NCBI GenBank assembly: GCA_945835085.1
Contig: CAMAIG010000017.1
Location: forward strand, 1 to 11,883
Length of the DNA stretch: 11,883 nucleotides
Reading direction: 5' to 3'
Origin: an uncultured Ruminococcus sp.
GTDB lineage: Bacteria > Bacillota > Clostridia > Oscillospirales > Ruminococcaceae
Shown: positions 6,786 to 11,883 of the stretch, piece after piece
Position numbering within the stretch: the stretch's first letter is position 1
How the letters are laid out: every line of letters starts with the position of its first letter
The notes under the pieces: generated by a model
Database searches by the model: none
Told to the model about the DNA's origin: nothing
The model's input: the letters and a program-made list of their open reading frames with translations, nothing else
Program-made: the position numbers and the translations under genes

Positions 6786-7913
6786 ATGAAGCTTATCCAT
6801 ACCTCCGACCTCCATATCGGCATATCCCTTTTCGGTGAGGATCTGCTTCCCTATCAGGAGGAGATCGGCAGAAAAATTTCCGCCTGTGCAAAAAAGCACA
6901 ATGCGGACTGCATAATTATTTCTGGAGATGTTTTCGACAGCGCCGTGGTATCCGCAGAAGCGGTGAAATGCTGGGACAGGCTTTGCACAGGGCTTTTTTC
7001 GGGCGAAAGCAGGATACCCGTTATCGTTATTTCGGGAAATCATGACTCTGCACCAAGGCTTTCCGTCTGCTCGGAGCTGCTTGAAGGAGCGGGACTTTAT
7101 ATCAGGGGCAGCTTTCGTGACTATCTCCGTCCCGTAAAGGTTTGTGACAGCGAAATATACTGTATTCCCTATTTCAGCCTGTCCGAGGTAAAAGCGGTTT
7201 TCCCCGATAATGAGATAAATACCGTAACAGACGCATTTGCAGTTCTGACGGAGAATATCCGTGCCGCATGGGACCCCGGAAAAAAGCATATCATAGCCGC
7301 TCATTGCTTTGCCGCAGGAGCGTCCCTTTCGGAAAGCGAGCGGGCTTCAAAGGGAGCGGTCATATCCGCAGGAGGGGCACAGATGGTTTCCGCAGATGTG
7401 TTTGCAGGCTTTGAATATGCGGCTCTCGGTCATCTTCACCGTCCCCAGACCGTGAAATGCCCTGCCGACACCGGCTGCACCGTAAGATACAGCGGAACGC
7501 CCCTGCCCTATTCATTTTCCGAAGCGGAGCATGAAAAGAGCATAAGCGTTTTTGATACAGATACGGGAGAGCTTTGCCTTGAGCCTTTTGAAAGCACTCT
7601 GTCCCTTGTGAATGTGAAGGGGACCTTTGAGGAGATAATGTCCCGTGAGAATGTGCCAGAGAACGCATTTGTGAGGGTCGAGATAACAGACCGTGCCTCA
7701 GCGGCGGGAATATACAACACCGTCAAGGAAAAATATCCCCGTGCCCTCAGGATAGAATGCAGCCATGCCCCAGTTTATACCGCTTCCCCCACTTCTCCCT
7801 CGGAGGTGGAGGAGCTGTCCCCCGAGGAGCTGGCAGAGCGTTATATCCGTGAGAAATTCGGCAGGGAAATGACCGATGAAATGAGGCAGTGGCTTGCAAA
7901 GGCAGACAGATAG
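6786..7913 (+). CDS. sbcD: SbcD-type Mre11 nuclease subunit without adjacent sbcC
   Basis: A 375-residue Mre11/SbcD family exonuclease subunit, which with the SbcC ATPase cuts DNA hairpins and processes blocked ends. All phosphoesterase motifs are intact: SDLHIG (Asp8, His10), GDVFDS (Asp48), SGNHDS (Asn85, His86), AHCFAAG (His173) and GHLH (His216, His218). The C-terminal ~110 residues form the usual capping region, and the family length is normal. I chose ATG at 6786, because GGGGAGGAGG lies just upstream; the TTG at 6768 would start inside that ribosome site. It forms an operon with the HD hydrolase (1-base gap). sbcC usually follows sbcD, but here the next gene is on the opposite strand with its stop 2 bases away. 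SbcC must be encoded elsewhere, or this protein acts alone. Confidence 0.9.
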   Translation: MKLIHTSDLHIGISLFGEDLLPYQEEIGRKISACAKKHNADCIIISGDVFDSAVVSAEAVKCWDRLCTGLFSGESRIPVIVISGNHDSAPRLSVCSELLEGAGLYIRGSFRDYLRPVKVCDSEIYCIPYFSLSEVKAVFPDNEINTVTDAFAVLTENIRAAWDPGKKHIIAAHCFAAGASLSESERASKGAVISAGGAQMVSADVFAGFEYAALGHLHRPQTVKCPADTGCTVRYSGTPLPYSFSEAEHEKSISVFDTDTGELCLEPFESTLSLVNVKGTFEEIMSRENVPENAFVRVEITDRASAAGIYNTVKEKYPRALRIECSHAPVYTASPTSPSEVEELSPEELAERYIREKFGREMTDEMRQWLAKADR

Positions 7914-7915
7914 TA

Positions 7916-8317
7916 TCAGTATGTTATTGGATAGTCCCCTGTGATCCTGATATCAACAAGCTCCGTTTTCAGGTCGTCATTTATTGATATGATGTAGAGG
8001 GTGATGACGGTGGTGCCGTCCACGCTTTCCATGACGGAAATGTTCTCGGTGCCGGGACTTGTGGCACGAAAATACAGCATATCCTCAGAGCCTTCCTCCA
8101 TAAGCTCCATGTTGTCAAACATCACCGAGCAGCTGATAAATCCCCGGGGCTTGATTATGGTGAAAATGTCCTCCACAGCCTCGGCGGGGGTCACGGGGCA
8201 GCAGTCCTCTGCGGCACAGACCTCATTGTAATAGTCCTTGAACCCATCGACTGTCATATTGCTGTCAGGTATTAGCCCCGCAAGAAATGCGGCTAACAGC
8301 AGCAGCTTTTTTATCAT
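7916..8317 (-). CDS. Small, probably exported protein of unknown function
   Basis: A 133-residue protein I do not recognise. The first residues (MIKKLLLLAAFLAGLIP) are a short basic then hydrophobic segment typical of a signal peptide or N-terminal anchor. There is no lipobox cysteine and no clear AxA cleavage site. The mature part is acidic and beta-rich in appearance, with four cysteines at 34, 39, 40 and 63 that could form disulfides outside the cell. The AAAGGAG site at 8333-8327 is 9 bases from the ATG. It converges on sbcD with 2 bases between stop codons and no terminator between them. Reading frame, ribosome site and leader segment make it a believable gene, but no function can be proposed. 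Confidence 0.75.
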   Translation of the reverse strand: MIKKLLLLAAFLAGLIPDSNMTVDGFKDYYNEVCAAEDCCPVTPAEAVEDIFTIIKPRGFISCSVMFDNMELMEEGSEDMLYFRATSPGTENISVMESVDGTTVITLYIISINDDLKTELVDIRITGDYPITY

Positions 8318-8438
8318 ATTATCATGCTCCTTTACTATGGATCTTACTTAATATACAACCGAGAACAGTAAAATTTTTCATTTTCTTCGAAAAAAACGGC
8401 AAAATGTGGTTTGTTAATAAAAAAGTTACATTTTGAAT

Positions 8439-8454
8439 TGACGAAATGACGAAA
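8439..8454 (+). repeat. Tandem 8-base repeat upstream of the XRE gene promoter
   Basis: TGACGAAA occurs twice head to tail and ends 6 bases before the -35 box of the XRE regulator's promoter, a position suited to an activator or autoregulator. AAATGACGA from this site recurs at 9383-9391 upstream of the next regulator gene. Both matches are short and could be chance. Confidence 0.35.
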
Positions 8455-8460
8455 AACCTC

Positions 8461-8489
8461 TTTACAAATTGTACGTTATGTTATATAAT
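8461..8489 (+). promoter_or_regulatory. Sigma-A promoter of the XRE regulator
   Basis: -35 TTTACA (8461-8466), 17-base spacer, -10 TATAAT (8484-8489): 11 of 12 consensus bases. Expected start near 8496, leaving a leader of about 63 bases before the GTG start codon. Confidence 0.7.
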
Positions 8490-8558
8490 TTACTTTATGT
8501 AGAGATTGTTTTTTGAACGTAGTTTCTTTATATACACAAACTGCCGGGAGGTGCTTAT

Positions 8559-9224
8559 GTGAATACGGATTTCCCCCGTATAATCACGCTTCTGCGCAAA
8601 GAGCGCAATATAAGTCAAAAGCAGGCGGCAGCCGATTTGGGCGTATCTCAGGCGCTTCTTTCCCACTATGAAAAGGGAATAAGAGAATGTGGTCTTGATT
8701 TTCTTGTAAAAACAGCCGATTATTATAATGTATCATGCGATTATCTGCTCGGAAGATGTGCAGAGCCTATGGGAAGTCCGGGACAGGCTCAGAAGCAGGA
8801 GCAGACGGTTCAGTCGGGAGCAGAGCCGCTCAGTGGTCTGCAGAAGATGATAGTTGATTCGCAAAGGCTGATTTTCTCCATGCTCAAAAGGCACAGCGAT
8901 TCCGCCCTCGAAAAAGAGGTCTGCGGATATCTCAGTCTTGCCGTTTACCGTATATTCCGCGTGATATATTCTGCCAATCAGAAGAACGACCGCCGCTTCT
9001 TCACAGTTGACACTCCCGCTGCAGACGGCTTTACCCTGTCGGCAATGGAGCTGAAAAAGGCAAAGGCGGAGGCTGCCGCAAAGAACGGCACAATGCAGAG
9101 CGCTTCTATTACTACTAACTCCATTTCGGAGGATTACCCCGAGTATGCGTCGTCCCTGCTAAATGGCATCAAGCAGTGCGAGGAGATGGTTTCCGCCGTT
9201 TCCCGTTTAGACGATAATTCATAA
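8559..9224 (+). CDS. XRE-family HTH regulator with alpha-helical C-terminal domain
   Basis: A 221-residue DNA-binding protein. Residues ~6-66 form a Cro/C1-type helix-turn-helix: the first helix RIITLLRKERNIS, then QKQAAADLGVSQALLSHYEKG (20-40) as helices two and three, and YYNVSCDYLLG (55-65) closing the domain as in many Firmicute SinR-like regulators. A Gln/Ser/Gly-rich linker (about 67-90) leads to a mostly helical C-terminal region (about 90-220) that I do not recognise and that may sense a ligand or form oligomers. The start is GTG at 8559, with GGGAGG at 8546-8551. An ATG two bases earlier is followed at once by TGA, so it cannot start this gene. It has its own promoter (8461-8489) and terminator (9274-9312), so it is monocistronic. 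The target is unknown. Confidence 0.91.
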   Translation: MNTDFPRIITLLRKERNISQKQAAADLGVSQALLSHYEKGIRECGLDFLVKTADYYNVSCDYLLGRCAEPMGSPGQAQKQEQTVQSGAEPLSGLQKMIVDSQRLIFSMLKRHSDSALEKEVCGYLSLAVYRIFRVIYSANQKNDRRFFTVDTPAADGFTLSAMELKKAKAEAAAKNGTMQSASITTNSISEDYPEYASSLLNGIKQCEEMVSAVSRLDDNS

Positions 9225-9273
9225 ACGGTTTAAGCTATACTTGCGAAAATAGCCGCTGTGACTGTTTTCTTAT

Positions 9274-9312
9274 CCGCTCATAAGGACTGCCCTCCTTGTG
9301 AGCGGTTTTTTT
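9274..9312 (+). terminator. Intrinsic terminator of the XRE regulator
   Basis: CCGCTCA (9274-9280) pairs with TGAGCGG (9299-9305). After one T-G pair the stem continues AAGG / CCTT, closing on an 8-base loop. Seven T follow (9306-9312). Textbook rho-independent form, 49 bases after the stop codon. Confidence 0.92.
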
Positions 9313-9488
9313 GTATCTGTATTAGGAGAAGCTGAACAGAACTTTTGTAATATTACCAAAAAAACGAATATGTTTCGGTGCAAAATGACGATATATATGA
9401 ACTTTCTGTAAACATTGGCATTTAGATGAAATTTTTTTGCCTTCTGAATCGTTTACTTATCAGAACAGTGAAACAGGAGGCAATAAAT

Positions 9489-10241
9489 ATGATCGAAAAT
9501 AATTTTACAGATAAAAAAATCTTTTCCGAATATGCCGAGCGTCCCAATGTGATGATTTGCGATACACGGAGAGAAGGTGACGGCAGACTTGCGGAGCTTC
9601 TCATGCGTGAGGAAATAAATGTTTTTGAAACCAAAAGCCTTGGGAATGATTTTCTCGCAAACGCTCCCGCAAACGGCTGGCATATGGCAGTTATCAGGGA
9701 CGGTGGCATTGCACAGCCCGCATTCGACGAGCTTGCAAGGATACGCAGTAATTCCGATATCCCCATAATCACCGTTTCCGACGAATGCAGCGAGATATAC
9801 AGGATAATGGCGCTCAGCAAGGGTGCAGACGCCTGCATGGACGCAGGGGAGTTTGGTGCATATGAATTCAAGGCAAGGATAGTTTCCATGCTAAGGCGGA
9901 GTCTTAGGCTTTATGCTCCCGGCACCTGCGGCAGAGATGTGCTCAGAAACGGCGATATCACCATAAACCGCCGCCGCAGAGAGGTATTTTCCTGTGGTGT
10001 AAAGATACGCCTTACCGCCATAGAATACGGCATTGTGGAGTATCTAATGGAAAACTGCGGCTCGGTATGTGCCATTGACGACATTTACCGTGAGGTATGG
10101 CATGAAAATCCCTTTTCGGTGCGAAAGACTGTGGTTGAGCATATCAGGCGGATACGCTGCAAGCTGGAGCCCGACCCCCACAATCCATGCTATATAAAGG
10201 CTGTTTTCGGGGTTGGCTACAAGATGGAAAGAGCAGGATAA
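9489..10241 (+). CDS. Atypical OmpR/PhoB-type response regulator
   Basis: A 250-residue transcription factor with a receiver-like domain (about 19-137) and a C-terminal OmpR-type winged helix (about 150-247). The second half is classic: LTAIEYGIVEYLMEN, then VRKTVVEHIRRIRCKLEPD as recognition helix region, and AVFGVGYKME. The receiver is degraded. The acidic pair reads Cys24-Asp25, the conserved Thr position holds Ser97, and the invariant Lys of the GADDYLTKPF-type segment is absent (GADACMDAGEF, 112-122). Asp71 still sits where the phosphoacceptor would be. No histidine kinase gene is near. I chose ATG at 9489 because AGGAGG lies 8 bases upstream; an in-frame ATG at 9426 has no ribosome site. 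It probably acts as a phosphorylation-independent or ligand-controlled regulator; its target genes are unknown. Confidence 0.9.
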   Translation: MIENNFTDKKIFSEYAERPNVMICDTRREGDGRLAELLMREEINVFETKSLGNDFLANAPANGWHMAVIRDGGIAQPAFDELARIRSNSDIPIITVSDECSEIYRIMALSKGADACMDAGEFGAYEFKARIVSMLRRSLRLYAPGTCGRDVLRNGDITINRRRREVFSCGVKIRLTAIEYGIVEYLMENCGSVCAIDDIYREVWHENPFSVRKTVVEHIRRIRCKLEPDPHNPCYIKAVFGVGYKMERAG

Positions 10242-10272
10242 TTTGCTTTTAATATTTACTCTCCTATTTTTA

Positions 10273-10309
10273 AATAAGGCTCGGATATTAAGTCCGGGTC
10301 TTATTTTTT
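10273..10309 (+). terminator. Intrinsic terminator of the response-regulator gene
   Basis: AATAAGGCTCGGA (10273-10285) pairs over 13 bp, with two wobble pairs, with TCCGGGTCTTATT (10293-10305), closing on the 7-base loop TATTAAG. The T-run extends to 10309. It starts 31 bases after the stop codon. Confidence 0.9.
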
Positions 10310-10337
10310 CGCCTTTGCTTTTATTATTACTATTAAT

Positions 10338-10519
10338 CGTTACCGAGCCGCAAAACTTAATAATTATCTCTATTTCCCCAACGAGATGGCTGCATCGGCT
10401 CGCTGCCGAGTTTGGTGCTAATGCTATTTGCTATTTAACGTTACCGAGCCGCAAAACTTAATAATTATCTCTATTTACCCAACGAGTTGGCTGCAGCGAC
10501 ACGCTGCCGAGTTGGGTGC
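10338..10519. repeat. Tandem pair of ~81-base imperfect repeats, 101-base period
   Basis: Copy 1 runs about 10338-10418 and copy 2 about 10439-10519. The first 38 bases (beginning CGTTACCGAGCCGC) are identical, and I count six mismatches over the 81 compared. The second half can fold. In copy 2, CCCAAC (10478-10483) pairs with GTTGGG (10511-10516), and inside it GCAGCG (10493-10498) pairs with CGCTGC (10502-10507) around ACA. In copy 1 the same inner stem has one mismatch, but CGAGCCG (10344-10350) can pair with CGGCTCG (10396-10402). No believable ORF covers it. It lies in the 346-base gene-free stretch 10242-10587, between two convergent terminators. It may be a dispersed intergenic repeat family member or a small structured RNA. 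Confidence 0.8.
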
Positions 10520-10536
10520 AGCGGCCTGCTGCCTGC

Positions 10537-10572
10537 AAAAAAATGGGGCTGCCGCATATTTGCAGCAGCCCC
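10537..10572 (-). terminator. Intrinsic terminator of glnN
   Basis: On the minus strand GGGGCTGC (10572-10565) pairs with GCAGCCCC (10552-10545). Three further pairs (TGC / GCG) close on the loop AAATAT. An A and then seven T follow (10543-10537). It lies 15 bases after the glnN stop codon. Confidence 0.93.
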
Positions 10573-10587
10573 GAAGGGAGAGCGTTA

Positions 10588-11883
10588 TTAAACTCTGAAC
10601 ATGAGATCGCCGTATGTGGGGAAGGGCCAGATCTCCTCGGGAGTGATGGTTTCCAGCTCGTCTGCGGAAGCTCTGAGGCTCTGCATAGCGCTGAATACGG
10701 TTTCTCTGAAATATCTTGCACAAGCCTCTGCGCCGTCAGTGTCACCTGCTCCGATAACAGCCTTGTCAAGGACCTCAATTCCCTCATAGATAGCGGAGTT
10801 AAGGGCAGAAACCTTCTCAGCCATCTTCTTTTCAAGGTCGGCAGGAATACCTGCGGCGGTCTTTTCGTTAACGGACTTTGCAAGTCTTGCTGCAAACTTC
10901 AGGCCTGCGGGAAGTATCTGCTTCTTAGCCATGTCAAGCATTGTAAGAGCCTCAATGTTCAGTATCTTTGAATAGTTTTCAAGAATTACCTCGGTTCTGG
11001 ACTCAAGCTCATTCTTGGTATATACCTTGAACATCTCAAACATCTTGACGTTCTTTTCATCGGTGTAGTGAGGAACAGCGTCAACGGTGGAAACGTAGTT
11101 GGGAAGACCTCTTCTTGCAGCCTCCTCCACCCAGCTTGCATCATAGCCGTTGCCGTTGAAGATTATCCTCTTGTGCTTCTTGATGGTTTCGATAAGAAGC
11201 TCATTCAGCTCGCTCTTGAAATCGGCAGCTTTTTCAAGCCTGTCAGCAAATTCTTTGAGAGAGTTTGCAACGATAGTATTAAGGATAGTGTTTGTGCAGG
11301 CAATGGTTTCGGAGGAGCCAAGGCTTCTGAACTCAAACTTGTTTCCTGTAAATGCAAAGGGAGATGTTCTGTTTCTGTCGGTGGTATCCTTGGGGAAGTT
11401 GGGGAGCGCTTCAACACCGATAACGAACTCCTCGTTTGCACCTTCCTTTATCATTTCGCCGGACTCCAGAGCATCAAGTATCTGCTGCAGCTCGCTGCCA
11501 ACGAAGATGGACATGATTGCGGGAGGTGCCTCATTAGCGCCCAGACGGTGGTCATTGCCTGCAGAGGCAACGGAAAGTCTGAGAAGATCGGCATTTTCAT
11601 CAACAGCCTTGATGATAGCCGCAAGGAATGTAAGAAACTGGATATTGTCCTTGGGGTTCTTGCCTGGGTCGAGAAGGTTCTGACCCAGGTTTGTGGAAAT
11701 GGACCAGTTATTGTGCTTACCTGAGCCGTTAACGCCTGCAAAGGGCTTTTCGTGAAGGAGGCATACAAGACCGTGCTTTAAAGCCACCTTTTTCATTATC
11801 TCCATGGTAAGGGCGTTCTGGTCAGCAGCCACGTTTGATGTTGTGAAGATAGGAGCCATCTCGTGCTGAGCGGGAGCAACCTC
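10588..11883 (-). CDS. glnN: Type III glutamine synthetase, partial (N-terminus off window)
   Basis: The C-terminal 431 residues of a type III glutamine synthetase, which joins ammonium and glutamate to glutamine using ATP. The reading frame is open to the window edge. Its first visible residues, EVAPAQHEMAP, then HEKPFAGVNGSGKHNNWS, are the family's active-site region, carrying the metal and glutamate/ATP contacts. RLGANEAPPAIMS (about visible residues 115-127) is another family signature. The usual family length is about 690-730 residues, so roughly 270-300 lie beyond base 11883. The internal ATG at 11859 is not the start. The remaining C-terminal region is rich in helices, as in GSIII dodecamers. 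The stop TAA is followed by a strong terminator. Typical of Ruminococcus, Bacteroides and Clostridium relatives. Promoter and any nitrogen control lie outside the window. Confidence 0.97.
   Translation of the reverse strand, partial: EVAPAQHEMAPIFTTSNVAADQNALTMEIMKKVALKHGLVCLLHEKPFAGVNGSGKHNNWSISTNLGQNLLDPGKNPKDNIQFLTFLAAIIKAVDENADLLRLSVASAGNDHRLGANEAPPAIMSIFVGSELQQILDALESGEMIKEGANEEFVIGVEALPNFPKDTTDRNRTSPFAFTGNKFEFRSLGSSETIACTNTILNTIVANSLKEFADRLEKAADFKSELNELLIETIKKHKRIIFNGNGYDASWVEEAARRGLPNYVSTVDAVPHYTDEKNVKMFEMFKVYTKNELESRTEVILENYSKILNIEALTMLDMAKKQILPAGLKFAARLAKSVNEKTAAGIPADLEKKMAEKVSALNSAIYEGIEVLDKAVIGAGDTDGAEACARYFRETVFSAMQSLRASADELETITPEEIWPFPTYGDLMFRV

Noticed and set aside
6305..6823. 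172-codon minus-strand ORF over the HD gene
   Set aside because: It is the mirror of a gene with full HD motifs and a perfect promoter, and its own product matches no family.
7914..7952. Bidirectional terminator TATCAG ... CTGATA between convergent genes
   Set aside because: The stem is only 6 bp with a 27-base loop and no T-run.
9426..9488. N-terminal extension of the response regulator from ATG 9426
   Set aside because: There is no ribosome site before 9426, and AGGAGG precedes ATG 9489. The added residues do not resemble a receiver start.
10338..10519. CRISPR array
   Set aside because: There are only two copies, the repeat is about 81 bases long with mismatches, and no spacer-repeat pattern or cas gene is present.
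10458..10971. ORFs on both strands across the repeat pair and the end of glnN
   Set aside because: They are low-complexity readings in wrong frames of glnN and its terminator, with no ribosome sites.

Overview
The window looks like chromosomal DNA from a Gram-positive, anaerobic gut or rumen Firmicute, most likely Ruminococcus or a close relative in the Oscillospirales. The evidence is the large type III glutamine synthetase (GlnN), the cytoplasmic GH13 starch-type enzyme, the strong AGGAGG-like ribosome binding sites, the sigma-A promoters (TTGNNA, 17 bases, TATAAT), the intrinsic terminators, and protein families typical of that group (YitT, COG2509 flavoprotein, OGG1-like glycosylase). There are no tRNA or rRNA genes, no transposase, no phage genes and no CRISPR array.

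Layout. Bases 1-193 hold no gene but carry a strong purine-rich hairpin (7-62) and a terminator (129-181) for the minus-strand operon that follows. Bases 194-4237 are a tight four-gene minus-strand unit. In transcription order it runs: divergent metallophosphoesterase, OGG1-type 8-oxoguanine DNA glycosylase, YitT-type membrane protein, COG2509 FAD-dependent oxidoreductase. Gaps are 8 to 15 bases and the ribosome sites overlap or abut the preceding stop codons. Bases 4329-6062 encode, also on the minus strand, a GH13 alpha-amylase-family enzyme fused through a Pro/Ala/Glu linker to a C-terminal DUF1653-like domain.

Bases 6063-6346 are a divergent control region with a good sigma-A promoter in each direction and two perfect 10-base palindromes. 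To the right, a two-gene plus-strand operon encodes a stand-alone (p)ppGpp-hydrolase-type HD protein and an SbcD nuclease subunit that has no sbcC beside it. Converging on sbcD, with only 2 bases between stop codons, is a small probably exported protein of unknown function (7916-8317, minus). Bases 8559-10241 hold two plus-strand regulators, each with its own terminator: an XRE-type HTH protein with an unrecognised C-terminal domain, and an OmpR-type winged-helix regulator whose receiver domain has lost key residues. Bases 10242-10587 contain no gene; between two convergent terminators sits a tandem pair of about 81-base repeats at a 101-base period. The window ends inside glnN (minus strand, N-terminal part missing).

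How the genes fit together. Most of it is ordinary housekeeping: starch/maltodextrin use, repair of oxidised DNA, nitrogen assimilation and regulators. No complete new defence or mobile system is visible. The most unusual items are the GH13-DUF1653 fusion, the metallophosphoesterase with two altered metal-ligand positions, the orphan sbcD behind an alarmone-hydrolase-like gene, the atypical response regulator, and the repeat pair at 10338-10519.
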